Part shown: piece by piece, positions 54,947 through 64,000 of the stretch
Position numbering within the stretch: the stretch's first letter is position 1
Layout: each line of letters opens with the position of its first letter
Assembly: GCA_900045905.1 (NCBI GenBank)
Contig: FCNS01000004.1
Span: forward strand, 1 to 64,000
Direction: 5' to 3'
DNA length: 64,000 nucleotides
From: Clostridiales bacterium CHKCI001
GTDB lineage: Bacteria > Bacillota > Clostridia > Lachnospirales > Lachnospiraceae
Notes under the pieces: generated by a model
Databases searched by the model: none
The model's input: only the letters and a program-made list of their open reading frames with translations
What the model was told of the DNA's origin: nothing
Translations under genes and position numbers: made by a program

Positions 54947-56668
54947 ATGGAATTAAGAAGTCAAAGGTTAAGAGAAATCGCACCAGAATTGGACCCACTG
55001 CGTCTTGGAACAGGATGGAAACTAGAAGATCTGTCCAAACCACAAATCATTATTGAAAGTTCTTTCGGTGACAGCCATCCTGGAAGCGGACATTTACTGG
55101 AACTTGTAGAAGAAGCACGTAAAGGTGTTGCTGAAGCTGGCGGCTATGGAGCCAGATATTTCTGTACCGATATCTGTGACGGAGAAGCACAAGGACATGA
55201 TGGAATCAATTATTCTCTTCCATCCAGAGATATGATGGCAAATATGATTGAGATCCATGCCAATGCAACCCCTTTTGACGGCGGTATATTTATTGCAAGC
55301 TGTGATAAAAGTATGCCAGCAAATTTAATGGCTTTGGGACGTATTAATATCCCTTCCATCGTTGTAACAGGTGGTGTTATGGATGCAGGTCCAGATCTGT
55401 TAACTCTGGAACAGATTGGAATGTACAATGCCATGTACGAACGCGGCGAAATTACAAAAGAAAAAATGGAATTTTATAAACACAATGCATGTCCATCCTG
55501 TGGTGCATGCTCCTTTATGGGAACTGCATCAACCATGCAGATTATGGCAGAAGCACTCGGACTGATGCTTCCAGGAAGTGCATTGATGCCTGCAACAAGC
55601 TCTGACCTTAGAGATTTTGCACGAAAAGCTGGAAAACAATCGGTATGGCTTGCACAGCATAATCTGACACCAGATGAAATCGTAACAATGAAATCGTTTG
55701 AAAATGCAATTATGGTTCATGCAGCCATCTCAGGCTCTACAAATTCCTTACTCCATATCCCAGCAATCGCAAAAGAGTTTGGATTCGATCTAGATGCAGA
55801 TACATTTGACCGACTTCACAGAGGTGCACATTATCTGCTCAATATCCGTCCTGCTGGTCAGTGGCCAGCACAGTTCTTCTACTATGCAGGAGGCGTTCCA
55901 ACGATTATGGAAGAAATTAAAGATATGCTGCATCTGGACGTAATGACTGTGACAGGAAAGACACTTGGAGAAAATCTGGAAGATCTGAAGAAAAATGGAT
56001 TCTATGATAAATGCCAAGGATATCTGGATAAATGGAATCTGAAACGGGAAGATGTCATTCGACCATTTGACAAACCATTTGGCACTGATGGAAGCATTGC
56101 CATACTGAAAGGAAATCTTGCTCCTGATGGAGCCGTAGTAAAACATACGGTTGTACCAAAAGAAATGTTTGAAGCTGTACTGAAGGCAAGACCATTTGAC
56201 TGTGAAGAAGATGCAATCAAAGCAGTTCTGACACATGAAATCAAACCAGGAGATGCCGTAATTATACGATACGAGGGGCCAAAAGGAAGTGGAATGCCAG
56301 AAATGTTCTATACAACAGAGGCAATTGCATCCGATCCAGAACTTGGAGCAAGTATCGCACTTTTGACAGATGGACGATTCTCAGGTGCCTCGAAAGGACC
56401 TGCAATTGGACATATTTCTCCAGAGGCAGCAGAAGGTGGTCCAATCGCTCTGGTAGAAGAAAATGATCTGATTGAAGTAAATATTCCAAAACGTATCTTA
56501 AGGATTGTAGGCGTAAATGGGGAACGAAAATCAGAAACAGAAATCGAAACAATCCTTGCAGAAAGAAAGGCGGCATATAAACCAAGAAAAAACCGCTACA
56601 CGCATGGTGTTCTGAAACAGTTCGCAGATAAAGCAGTTTCACCAATGAAGGGTGGCTATATGGAATAG
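54947..56668 (+). CDS. IlvD/Edd family dehydratase, probably sugar-acid specific
   Basis: A 573-residue Fe-S dehydratase. Conserved features are GDSHPGSGHL, CTDICDGEAQGHDGINYSLPSR split around the Asp metal site, ASCDKSMPA (Cys), NACPSCGACSFMGTASTM (Cys ligands and the ASTM of sugar dehydratases), and the C-terminal DGRFSGASKGPAIGHISPEAAEGG. Dihydroxyacid dehydratase of branched-chain synthesis is an alternative, but the ASTM motif and GntP neighbour favour an aldonate dehydratase. The specific sugar cannot be read from sequence. AAAGGAG precedes the ATG. Confidence 0.88.
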   Translation: MELRSQRLREIAPELDPLRLGTGWKLEDLSKPQIIIESSFGDSHPGSGHLLELVEEARKGVAEAGGYGARYFCTDICDGEAQGHDGINYSLPSRDMMANMIEIHANATPFDGGIFIASCDKSMPANLMALGRINIPSIVVTGGVMDAGPDLLTLEQIGMYNAMYERGEITKEKMEFYKHNACPSCGACSFMGTASTMQIMAEALGLMLPGSALMPATSSDLRDFARKAGKQSVWLAQHNLTPDEIVTMKSFENAIMVHAAISGSTNSLLHIPAIAKEFGFDLDADTFDRLHRGAHYLLNIRPAGQWPAQFFYYAGGVPTIMEEIKDMLHLDVMTVTGKTLGENLEDLKKNGFYDKCQGYLDKWNLKREDVIRPFDKPFGTDGSIAILKGNLAPDGAVVKHTVVPKEMFEAVLKARPFDCEEDAIKAVLTHEIKPGDAVIIRYEGPKGSGMPEMFYTTEAIASDPELGASIALLTDGRFSGASKGPAIGHISPEAAEGGPIALVEENDLIEVNIPKRILRIVGVNGERKSETEIETILAERKAAYKPRKNRYTHGVLKQFADKAVSPMKGGYME

Positions 56669-56864
56669 AAACGGGGAAAACCATATAGCAATGTATAGCG
56701 CAAATGAGAAGTAGTTCTTTTAAACAATATTTATGGGGTAGCAAATTATATATATAAAATTAAGAGATAAGTCCGATTAAATTTATAAGTTATCTATTCC
56801 AAAACATTTCTTGCCATAGTATAATAAAGTCAGGAAAAAATCTACATCATGGAGGTAAATGAGC

Positions 56865-57197
56865 ATGGCAATTACTGTGAATATTTATTATACTGGCAAA
56901 AATGGAAATGCAAAAAAGTTCGCACAAGAGATGGTTTCCAGAGGGATTGTAAAAGAAATTCGTGCTGAAGAAGGAAATATACGATACGAATATTTTTTTC
57001 CTATGGATGATGAAGAAACTGTACTTTTAATTGACAGTTGGAAGGACCAAAAATCCATTGATATTCATCATGCTTCACCAATGATGGAAACGATTATGCA
57101 GCTTAGGGATAAATACGACTTACACATGAACGTAGAACGGTATTTTTCTGATGACACAGAAATATCTTCCAAAGATGTAAGTTTCATTAGAAAATAA
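56865..57197 (+). CDS. putative quinol monooxygenase (ABM domain)
   Basis: About 110 residues with a ferredoxin-like antibiotic-biosynthesis-monooxygenase fold: VNIYYTGKNGNAKKFAQEM, EEGNIRYEYFFP, VLLIDSWKDQKSIDIHHASP. Such proteins oxidise quinols or act in detoxification; the substrate is unknown. ATG 56865 is preferred over 56859 because GGAGG lies nine bases upstream of the former and only three from the latter. It is about 190 bp downstream of the dehydratase and may be separately transcribed. Confidence 0.8.
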   Translation: MAITVNIYYTGKNGNAKKFAQEMVSRGIVKEIRAEEGNIRYEYFFPMDDEETVLLIDSWKDQKSIDIHHASPMMETIMQLRDKYDLHMNVERYFSDDTEISSKDVSFIRK

Positions 57198-57268
57198 ATT
57201 CTGAGTTACCAATATAAGGAAATCTGGCAGCAGAGATGATGGGTAATTTTGATCGAGCTAATTTTCAA

Positions 57269-57313
57269 AATATGGGGCAGTGCAATCGTTTTATGATTGT
57301 ACTGCCCCATATT
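57269..57313. terminator. bidirectional terminator
   Basis: AATATGGGGCAGT pairs with ACTGCCCCATATT, with the inner GCAATC/GATTGT continuing the stem. It lies between the convergent ABM (+) and cupin (-) genes. Confidence 0.85.
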
Positions 57314-57334
57314 TATTATTGTGATATATAAACT

Positions 57335-57766
57335 TTATGCTAATTTATTATACTCCTCATCGGATACTGCTTCCAGCCATTCATTGGAACCTTCTTCTGC
57401 TGGAACTTCCACAGCCAAATGTGCAAACCAGCTATCTACTGCTGCACCATGCCAATGCTTTACATTCGCTGGGATATTCACAACATCTCCAGGTTTTAAC
57501 GCCTGTGCAGGTTTTCCCCATTCCTGATACCATCCTTTTCCAGCAGTCACTAACAAAATCTGACCTCCTCCAGATTTCGCATGATGAACATGCCAGTTAT
57601 TACGGCAACCTGGCTCAAACGTTACATTTCCAATAACTACTTGCTTCGTTGAAAGCATATTTAAATAGCTCTGTCCAATAAAATATTGTGCAAATGCTTC
57701 ATTTTTTCCACCCATTGGAAAAACTGCTCCTGGTCCTAAATCTTTTTTCATCTGTTCTGCATCCAT
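57335..57766 (-). CDS. cupin domain protein
   Basis: A 143-residue beta-barrel protein with metal-binding cupin motifs: NNWHVHHAKSGGGQILLV (two His plus a conserved turn) and the second motif GDVVNIPANVKHWHGAAV. C-terminal EEGSNEWLEAVSDEEYNKL resembles cupins fused or linked to carboxymuconolactone decarboxylase-like proteins. Substrate unknown. ATG 57766 has GGAGG nine bases upstream; the GTG at 57772 is too close to it. Confidence 0.85.
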   Translation of the reverse strand: MDAEQMKKDLGPGAVFPMGGKNEAFAQYFIGQSYLNMLSTKQVVIGNVTFEPGCRNNWHVHHAKSGGGQILLVTAGKGWYQEWGKPAQALKPGDVVNIPANVKHWHGAAVDSWFAHLAVEVPAEEGSNEWLEAVSDEEYNKLA

Positions 57767-57975
57767 ATACACTAACCTCCGATCAAAAAATTTCTACCAA
57801 TCATTTCAAATTAATTGTATTTCTATTCTATTACAAAGTCCAATACTTATATTGAATATAGTCTCATGCCTAGAATGTATAATCATTATTCATATCTATA
57901 TAAGCAAGCATAGTCATTTCATGCTATTCTGCCAATCTTCTATTTCTAAAAAAGATAGGATTGGACACTTCCTAT

Positions 57976-59107
57976 TTACTTTACATTGTTCTGAATCCAG
58001 TTTTCTATATGATCTGCTATCACATCATTGTTTAAATCCTGGAACATAAAATGATCATTTCCTGTAATGCCTTCTGCTGGAAGATCTATAACCGTACAGT
58101 TACCTTCCTGCTCAGTATATGCCTCTGCAAAATCATAGCAAGTTTCACGCATTGCCTGCCACATTCCAGTTGCCTGAATAGAAGGATCTCCATTATCAAT
58201 ATAATCTCCAAAATAGAAAGTCACAGGTATATTCTTTTGTGTAACAGCTTTATAATCAGCAGAGTCAGCAGCTGGTGCTCCGCCTGGCTCAATTGCCACG
58301 ATTGCTGCAATATGATCCGTGTACTGTGCTGCTGTCCAACCTGGTCCTCCTCCCTGAGAATGCGTTACTAAAATAGAATTCTTTCCAGTTCTGTTATATA
58401 CTTCATCAATCGTTGCTGCCAATGCCCTCGCTACTGTTTCATTATCAAAGTCTGCTCCCATATCCGAAGTCATTCCAGTATCTGGTGTCATTTGGCGGAA
58501 GAATTGATCGATAGAAGCATCATCATTCGGAAACTGAGAACCTTCATTTACAATAGATTGTCCATTCTCCCAGCGTCCAATTCTAAATTGGGTATACCAT
58601 CTTTAATCCAGCGTCTTGGTACTGATATCCCCAGTGACAGAAGTTCCTCCAGCCTCTCCACGTCTTGGTTGATCTACAAGAAATACACTATGACCCTTTC
58701 TCAAGAACATATTTGACCAACTCTCACGTCCATCTGGTGTTGTCATCCAGCCCATACGTGACTGTCCATATCCATGAAGGAACACCATGGGAAGACCTGT
58801 TTCATCTTCTGGAATCTGATAAAGTACATTTCATGATCCACATGGAAAGTCTGACCTGCCCAGTTTCCTCCCATTGGTTCTCTGGGTCAAAGGTGCCCTC
58901 AGAGGTCACTGTAATTCCGCCAGCAGAAAAAATACCCTGCTCTGCAATCACAAGACTACCCGTATCGGTTTCCACATTTTCTGTGGTTTGATCTGTCGGT
59001 GAGGTCGGATTCACCGCTGTTGTAGTTTGACTACTACAGCCAGTAAACAATGACAGCGTAAGCGCTGCTGCTACTGTTAAGCAAACTAATTTTGATTTGT
59101 GTATCAT
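57976..59107 (-). pseudogene. alpha/beta-hydrolase lipoprotein gene, broken
   Basis: Three fragments read as one gene. The first (59107-58802) has a lipoprotein signal peptide with lipobox LFTGCSS. The second (58788 on) has VFLHGYGQSRMGW and VDQPRRGEAG. The third carries the nucleophile elbow VTHSQGGGPGW, a GGAPAADSADYKA segment and the catalytic-His region GNDHFMFQDLNN. Fragments one and two are split by two frameshifts within 58810-58850 (HVDHEMYF and QIPEDETGLP lie in different frames). Fragments two and three share a frame, interrupted by TAA at 58603-58605, probably a former Gln codon. The enzyme would have been a secreted esterase-like protein. Confidence 0.82.
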
Positions 59108-59125
59108 ATTGATCCCTCCAATTTC

Positions 59126-59175
59126 TAATGATTTCTGTTTTGATGCCTCTATATTTTAATGATTTCTGTTTTGAT
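59126..59175. promoter_or_regulatory. two 19-bp direct repeats, candidate operator
   Basis: TAATGATTTCTGTTTTGAT occurs exactly twice (59126-59144 and 59157-59175), 31 bp apart, about three helical turns. A partial third unit (TTAATGGATACCTGAT) follows. They lie between the broken lipoprotein gene and the divergent LysR gene, where LysR-type operators are expected. Confidence 0.5.
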
Positions 59176-59334
59176 AATTCCATTTTAATGGATACCTGAT
59201 TTTTCCAGAAGTCTCAAATAGTTGTTTTGTTTTAACCCAAAGGTGTTTACTTATTATTCGACGCTAAAACCTTTGTTTTTTATCATTTTAAAACCACCAA
59301 AGATATTATTCTAAATTGTATAATCAAATAGAAA

Positions 59335-59376
59335 AACGTCTAAGTAATCAACATATACTTGTTGTTCTTAGACGTT
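59335..59376. terminator. hairpin in the divergent intergenic region
   Basis: AACGTCTAAG pairs with CTTAGACGTT, with inner CAACA/TGTTG extending the stem. A weak T-rich run (TATCTTTCC) follows on the plus strand. It could be a terminator or an operator; no gene on either strand ends just before it. Confidence 0.4.
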
Positions 59377-59562
59377 ATCTTTCCACAATGCTTTTAAGAT
59401 AAATATCCAGTTTTAGCTGATATACATCAAAAACTTTCTTAGAATTTTCATTAACCATCTGTTTTATTGAATACATCTTTAAAATGCTTGAATTGCATAA
59501 TAAGATATTTTATACTAAAAATACATTTATCGTAAATTGCTGTAAGAGGAGGAAATTATCAA

Positions 59563-60468
59563 ATGGAATTGCGAACATTAAAATATTTTCTTACTGTAGC
59601 GAAAGAGGAAAATATCACAAGTGCTGCTGAAATACTTCACATGACTCAACCTACGTTATCACGCCAGATTATGGACTTAGAAAAAGAACTTGGCAAACCA
59701 TTGTTTACTCGCACAAATCGTAAAACAATTTTAACCGAAGATGGTCTACATCTTCGAAAAAGAGCAGAAGAGATTATATCTCTAGTAGAAAGAACTACCT
59801 CAGAATTCCAAAGTACAGATGAAACAATCTATGGAGAAATTCACATCGGAGCTGGTGAAACCGATGCAATGCGGCTGATTGCCAATACAATAAAACGTAT
59901 ACAGCAACAGCATCCAATGATTAAATATCGTCTATACAGTGGTCATACCGATGATGTAGTGGAACGATTAGAACATGGTCTGCTTGATTTCGGCTTGCTG
60001 TTTGAACCAGTAAATAAAGAGAAATACAATTATATTCCTGTTCCAGTTTCTGATACGTTGGGTATTCTAATGAGAAAAGATAGTCCTTTTGCAGTCTTGG
60101 ATGCGATTACTCGTAATGAATTGACACAGATGCCTTTGCTTTCCTCCGCACGCCTATCCTTCCTTCAGTCTATTCTTTCAGAATGGCTTGGAACAGACTT
60201 AGAAAGACTAAACTTGGTCGCATCTTATAACTTAATCTATAATGCTTCTCTTATGGTAGAAACTGGAATCGGAAATGCCATTTGTATTGATAAACTGATT
60301 AATACAACAGGCGAAAGTAATCTCTGCTTTCGCCCACTCAAACCACATGTGTCACTGAAAATGGTACTTGTATGGAAAAAGCATCCTTTCTTTTCCAAAG
60401 CTTGTGAATTATTTCTCTCAGAAGTACAAAAAGAATTCCACAATATACTCTTACCCTATTCTAACTAA
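59563..60468 (+). CDS. LysR family transcriptional regulator
   Basis: A 301-residue regulator. N-terminal helix-turn-helix: MELRTLKYFLTVAKEENITS then AAEILHMTQPTLSRQIMDLE. The C-terminal periplasmic-binding-like effector domain begins near residue 88 (GEIHIGAGETDAMRLIA). The effector is unknown. It is divergent from the broken alpha/beta-hydrolase lipoprotein gene and probably regulated it. AGAGGAGG precedes the ATG. Confidence 0.93.
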   Translation: MELRTLKYFLTVAKEENITSAAEILHMTQPTLSRQIMDLEKELGKPLFTRTNRKTILTEDGLHLRKRAEEIISLVERTTSEFQSTDETIYGEIHIGAGETDAMRLIANTIKRIQQQHPMIKYRLYSGHTDDVVERLEHGLLDFGLLFEPVNKEKYNYIPVPVSDTLGILMRKDSPFAVLDAITRNELTQMPLLSSARLSFLQSILSEWLGTDLERLNLVASYNLIYNASLMVETGIGNAICIDKLINTTGESNLCFRPLKPHVSLKMVLVWKKHPFFSKACELFLSEVQKEFHNILLPYSN

Positions 60469-60583
60469 TGCTTATAGCAATATTTTTTATCCTTTATCAA
60501 TTATCTAATTAAAAATTGATTATTCATTAGAAATATAGTAGAATCGTATTAACAATAATTTAAAATTTATGAGGTGTATTTGA

Positions 60584-61006
60584 TTGAAACACTTTTGGAA
60601 TAAATACCATGAAAAAATAATCGTCTTTCTAATATTTATTATAATATTTGTTGGGGTAATATCTGTTATCTCTATATTTAGTGGAGCAATTATGAAGATA
60701 TTTGGGTTTGAATACAAATCAGTAGGAAGTATTATTTTGTTTTTTATAATAGCAACGATTATTTCGTTTCCAATGAGTTTGACTGCTGAAATATTCCCCC
60801 AAATATTGCTATTCTATAAAGTAGTTTCAAAACAAGCAGCTGTTTTAATCTATATTCTTTTCGATACAATTGCTACTTCCTTTGGCTTAAGTGTCGTAGA
60901 TTATTTTATGGAAAGTATTTCAGGAACTGACCTCTCTATTATTAGTGTATCGTTTTTATTAGCGTTAGGAGGAATAAAAGATATTGACAAAAAACCTGAC
61001 AAATAG
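60584..61006 (+). CDS. YrvL-like membrane protein
   Basis: A 140-residue protein with about four hydrophobic helices and short charged ends (MKHFWNKYHEKIIVFLIFII at the start, GGIKDIDKKPDK at the end). Size, topology and the central FDTIATSFGLSVVDYFM resemble the YrvL family; B. subtilis YrvL opposes the SigO-RsoA system. No sigma factor gene lies nearby, so function here is unknown. The start is TTG at 60584 with GAGGTG upstream. Confidence 0.55.
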   Translation: MKHFWNKYHEKIIVFLIFIIIFVGVISVISIFSGAIMKIFGFEYKSVGSIILFFIIATIISFPMSLTAEIFPQILLFYKVVSKQAAVLIYILFDTIATSFGLSVVDYFMESISGTDLSIISVSFLLALGGIKDIDKKPDK

Positions 61007-61496
61007 ATTGATAACTTGTTGAAACATCAAACCTGTCCCTATCCCCAAAAGCAATGTGCCAAATTTCACAAATATAATAATATTCTTATAAACATTTTTT
61101 ATCTTTTCTTAACCTCTATTTTTCCCTTTTAATTTTTAATTGCATTCTCATATCCAATTCTTTCCTATATTCTCAACGGAAAATTAAGAACTTTAATAAA
61201 TTTCAAATCTAATTATATGATCTTTATACTAATACAAACTAGAAACATAAATATTATATCTTTTATAAACTATTAATTTCTAGAATATGAAAATCCTTTT
61301 CTATGAATTAAAGGAACTTTCACATATAATCCTTCCTACGTTAAGTATAAGATGAGCAGAAATTCATGTACAGAATTTCTACAAATAATCTTTAAGTATT
61401 TTACATTTCTTTTGAAAGGCTCTATAATAAAAATGGAATGATTATTTGGACTTTTTTATATCTAATTTGGAATAAGACTAGTAAAAAGGAGGACTT
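61007..61496. other. gene-free AT-rich region
   Basis: Roughly 0.5 kb with no credible ORF, RNA gene or repeat. It presumably holds the promoter of the aldo/keto reductase gene. Confidence 0.4.
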
Positions 61497-62297
61497 ATGA
61501 AGTATTTAACTCTTAATAATGGGGTTCAAATGCCAATAGTTGGATTTGGAACATGGGATGTGCGCGGAAAAAATGGAAAACGTAGCATTCTGGAAGCACT
61601 AGAGATTGGATATCGTTTGATTGATACAGCGCAAATGTATAATAATGAGGACATTGTAGGGAAGGCAGTGTTGGAAAGTGGGCTTGCCAGAGAAGAAGTA
61701 TTCCTTACTACGAAACTCTATCGCCCAAGTACCAGTTATCAAAACGCAAAAGCAGACATCGAAAAGTCTCTGAATAACTTGCAGACAAATTATATTGACC
61801 TACTTTTAATTCATGAACCTTACGAAAATGCTTTAGAAATGTATGAAGCATTTAAGGAAGCTTATCAAGATGGAAAACTCCGAGCCATCGGTATTTCCAA
61901 TTTCGACACAAAGAAATATGAGAAATTTATCCGTTTCTGCGGTATTATTCCAGCAGTGAACCAAGTAGAATCACACGTTTATTATCCACAATTTGATTTA
62001 AAAAAGCAACTAAATACTCGCGGTACCCAGATGCAGTCGTGGGCTTCCTTTACGGAAGGCCGCAAAAATATCTTCGCCGAACCAATACTACTGCAAATCA
62101 GTGCAAAGTATGGGAAAACTTCTGCACAAGTGGTACTCCGCTATCTTATTCAAAACGGGATCGCTGTCATTCCAAAATCGGTTCACAGAGAACGAATGAA
62201 ACAAAATCTTGATATTTTCGATTTTGAACTAACAGCAGAGGATATAGAGCAAATCAACAGTCTGAACGGCAATCGCTCCCTGTTCGGCTGGTATTAA
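61497..62297 (+). CDS. aldo/keto reductase
   Basis: A 266-residue NADPH-dependent (beta/alpha)8 oxidoreductase. The catalytic tetrad is visible: Asp and Tyr in RLIDTAQMYNNE, Lys in LTTKLYRP, and His in LLLIHEPYE. The cofactor-binding end has IAVIPKSVHRERMKQNLDIF. It resembles the 2,5-diketogluconate reductase/glyoxal reductase group. The strong AAAAGGAGG site supports this start. An acetyltransferase and a flavodoxin-like gene follow at short spacing, so they likely form one operon. Confidence 0.93.
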   Translation: MKYLTLNNGVQMPIVGFGTWDVRGKNGKRSILEALEIGYRLIDTAQMYNNEDIVGKAVLESGLAREEVFLTTKLYRPSTSYQNAKADIEKSLNNLQTNYIDLLLIHEPYENALEMYEAFKEAYQDGKLRAIGISNFDTKKYEKFIRFCGIIPAVNQVESHVYYPQFDLKKQLNTRGTQMQSWASFTEGRKNIFAEPILLQISAKYGKTSAQVVLRYLIQNGIAVIPKSVHRERMKQNLDIFDFELTAEDIEQINSLNGNRSLFGWY

Positions 62298-62328
62298 TTA
62301 ATATTAATATATAGAAAGGATGATAATT

Positions 62329-62910
62329 TTGACCATAGAAGATGTAATAGAAGGCTTCCAAGAAGGTGCGGTGAAAGATGCTGCACGAGATGCATATGCT
62401 AATATACTCTTCCAAGAAGCGATCCAGATTAGTATGGAACTAAACACTCAATACCATACGCCAGAAGAAATTCAAGAGATTATGGAACGACTAACGGGTA
62501 AAAAAATTGATGAAACTTTCCGCCTGTTCCCACCATTCTACACAGATTTCGGTAAAAATATCACCATCGGAAAAGATGTATTTATCAATTCTTGCTGTCA
62601 TTTTCAAGATCAGGGTGGCATTACAATTGGTGATGGAACTTTAATTGGACATAATGTAGTCCTTGCCACCATCAACCATGCTCTTGAACCAGAGAAAAAA
62701 AGGAAAAACTATTATGCTCCGATCAAGATTGGTAATCATGTGTGGATTGGTTCCAACGTAACCATTCTGCCAGGTGTTACAATCGGTGATTGGGCTGTAG
62801 TAGCCGCAGGAGCCGTGGTTACAAAAGATGTTCCATCTATGACAGTAGTTGGTGGTATTCCTGCAAAAGTAATACGGAAAATTTCGAAAAAAAGAGAGGA
62901 ATCAGAATGA
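62329..62910 (+). CDS. hexapeptide-repeat sugar O-acetyltransferase
   Basis: About 193 residues. A helical N-terminal part ([20 protein letters not shown]) precedes a left-handed beta-helix acyltransferase domain: [40 protein letters not shown] with NHALEPEKK, then [20 protein letters not shown] and [10 protein letters not shown]. This is the maltose/galactoside O-acetyltransferase group, acetyl-CoA dependent. TTG 62329 fits the AAAGG site; the ATG at 62320 touches it directly. The catalytic-type His in NHALEP is present. Confidence 0.88.
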   Translation: MTIEDVIEGFQEGAVKDAARDAYANILFQEAIQISMELNTQYHTPEEIQEIMERLTGKKIDETFRLFPPFYTDFGKNITIGKDVFINSCCHFQDQGGITIGDGTLIGHNVVLATINHALEPEKKRKNYYAPIKIGNHVWIGSNVTILPGVTIGDWAVVAAGAVVTKDVPSMTVVGGIPAKVIRKISKKREESE

Positions 62911-62929
62911 AACAATGGAGGAAATGACA

Positions 62930-63514
62930 ATGAAAGTTTTAGCAATTAACAGCAGTGCAAGAAAAAACGGAAACACAGCGCTCCTTATCAATACTGTGTT
63001 TAAGGAATTAAATAAAGAGGGAATTGAAACCGAAATGATACAGCTTGCTGGCAAAATTATTGAGCCATGTAAAGCCTGTTGGGCATGCAGCGGAAAGAAA
63101 AATTGTATTCATAAAAACGATATATTTCAAGAAATCTTTGAAAAAATGACGCAAGCGGATGGAATTATCCTTGGCTCCCCAGTGTACACAGCCAACATAT
63201 CAGCCAATATGCAAGCATTTCTCGAACGAGCTTCTGTAGTTACAGATATGAACCAAGACGCCAAGTTGTTCCATCACAAAGTCGGTGCTGCTGTTACCGC
63301 AGCACGTCGGGGCGGCGCATTGAATGCACTGGATGCAATGACTCACTTCTTTCTGCTGCAAGAAATGTTTATTGTGGGTTCTTGCTACTGGCCAATGGCT
63401 TACGGGCAGATGCCAGGAGATGTTAAGAATGATGAAGAGGGTTTAAACACTATGAAAACCCTTGGGCAGAACATGGCCTATCTTCTGAAAGCGATTCAAA
63501 AACAAGTAGAATAA
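62930..63514 (+). CDS. flavodoxin-like NAD(P)H-dependent FMN reductase
   Basis: A 194-residue flavoprotein. The FMN-binding loop is SSARKNGNTALLIN, followed by the Cys-rich CKACWACSGKKNC segment typical of iron-sulfur flavoproteins and related reductases, and the second FMN loop LGSPVYTANISANMQAFLER. ATG 62930 is chosen because GGAGG lies 8 bases before it; the frame start at 62915 has none. It is the last gene of the presumed three-gene redox operon. Confidence 0.9.
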   Translation: MKVLAINSSARKNGNTALLINTVFKELNKEGIETEMIQLAGKIIEPCKACWACSGKKNCIHKNDIFQEIFEKMTQADGIILGSPVYTANISANMQAFLERASVVTDMNQDAKLFHHKVGAAVTAARRGGALNALDAMTHFFLLQEMFIVGSCYWPMAYGQMPGDVKNDEEGLNTMKTLGQNMAYLLKAIQKQVE

Positions 63515-63538
63515 GTAAAATAAATTTGTCCTTTTATT

Positions 63539-63814
63539 TCACACTTGCCGTTCAAATCCTAGGTATCGTGTTCCTTGAAATGACAATTTTCCGTAATCCC
63601 CTTCCACCAACATTCCATATTCGTTTCCTTTTACTTGTAATTCCATGCGGTCACCACTTTCCACTTGGAATGTCACATAATAACAAGTACTTGAAGAACT
63701 ATGGTGAGCAGCATTCCCTGGATTTGCATGATGGTGGTGTGTTATATCCATGCGTTTTGCTACAATTGTTGCATCTACGGTTAGACGAGGTGAATATAAG
63801 TATAAATATCTCAA
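63539..63814 (-). pseudogene. DUF2500 protein, N-terminally truncated
   Basis: The frame matches the C-terminal domain of DUF2500: VDATIVAKRMDITHHHHANP, CYYVTFQVESGDRMELQV and YGMLVEGDYGKLSFQGTRYL. Full-length members have an N-terminal transmembrane helix and a start well upstream. Here a TAA lies five codons before the first usable TTG (63814), and no membrane segment is encoded. I call it a 5'-truncated remnant, though a short form cannot be excluded. Confidence 0.65.
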
Positions 63815-63843
63815 AAACCTCGATTACTCTGCAAATCATCAAT

Positions 63844-64000
63844 TTACATTTTAGGTATAGGTGCAACATATAACCCTAATTTGTGGAAATTATACCAGTC
63901 TACTACTTTCTCTTCACTTGCCACATTCAAAGCAAGTAAAATCTCTTTTGCAAATTCCATGGGAGCTGTACCATTCGCTGTTATAATATTTCTATCTCTT
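63844..64000 (-). CDS. DJ-1/PfpI family protein, C-terminal part
   Basis: Partial gene running off the window edge. The readable 51 residues end with RDRNIITANGTAPMEFAKEI then LLALNVASEEKVVDWYNF, followed by HKLGLYVAPIPKM and a stop. The ITANGTAP turn is characteristic of type 1 glutamine amidotransferase-like DJ-1/PfpI proteins. The catalytic Cys lies outside the window. Confidence 0.7.
   Translation of the reverse strand, partial: RDRNIITANGTAPMEFAKEILLALNVASEEKVVDWYNFHKLGLYVAPIPKM

Noticed and set aside
63526-63873. 115-residue plus-strand frame after the flavodoxin gene
   Set aside because: It is antisense to the DUF2500 remnant, which has clear family similarity; the plus-strand frame has no ribosome site or domain.

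Overview
The window looks like a chromosomal segment of a low-GC, Gram-positive gut clostridium, most likely a Lachnospiraceae member. The evidence is AT-rich intergenic DNA, strong AGGAGG ribosome binding sites, clostridial ChW-repeat surface proteins, a tad pilus locus with Flp1-type pilin, DUF5702 and DUF6382 genes but no outer-membrane secretin, and YfcC, RocB and DUF6110 type genes. No rRNA or tRNA gene was recognised.

Layout. 0.4-10.3 kb holds housekeeping genes: a PurF-like protein, pgi, a membrane protein, a TSCPD protein, murG, asnA with a structured leader, a rhomboid protease, an orphan cytosolic histidine kinase and a HIT protein. 10.3-20.1 kb is a minus-strand tad (type IVb pilus) operon. 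In transcription order it reads prepilin peptidase, TadZ, TadA, TadB, TadC, Flp1 pilin, DUF5702/TadG-like, TadE-like, second prepilin peptidase, TadE-like, DUF6382. The first peptidase appears to start at a rare ATT codon. 20.4-22.3 kb is glgB. 22.5-35.4 kb is a surface and defence region. A transglutaminase-like protein and a giant LRR/VWA/Ig-like protein, both ending in six ChW repeats, flank a 27-repeat CRISPR array with no cas genes in the window, a matrixin-like protease mini-operon and an Rpn nuclease remnant.

35.9-39.3 kb is a metal module: P-type ATPase, DUF6110 protein, a 26-residue membrane peptide, short Fur-like regulator, FeoA. 39.6-51.5 kb is a one-directional nitrogen and peptide catabolism cluster with two YfcC transporters, isoaspartyl dipeptidase, an OadB-motif membrane protein, a TIGR00300/LOR-SDH protein, RocB, an M20D amidohydrolase, a YtcJ-like amidohydrolase and a GntR/FCD regulator. 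A decayed IS200/IS605 element (51.5-53.25 kb) sits directly upstream of the regulator. 53.5-57.8 kb is a sugar-acid module: GntP permease, IlvD/Edd dehydratase, ABM monooxygenase and cupin. 58-64 kb holds a broken alpha/beta-hydrolase lipoprotein gene, LysR, a YrvL-like protein, an aldo/keto reductase, a hexapeptide acetyltransferase, a flavodoxin-like reductase, a DUF2500 remnant and the end of a DJ-1/PfpI gene.

The least explained signal is a dispersed family of structured intergenic repeats (7.34, 9.46, 19.62, 38.66, 41.16 and 46.11 kb). A shared segment of about 35 bp is joined, in the long copies, to a variable ~120-nt cloverleaf-like fold. Copies with unrelated sequence keep the same outer-stem-plus-inner-arms plan, and several copies abut or replace the stop codon of the neighbouring gene. 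Other points are a leader with mutually exclusive stems before asnA, two CRISPR spacers sharing 21 nt, and a PurF-like protein without its catalytic cysteine. All calls are by eye; no searches or folding programs were run.
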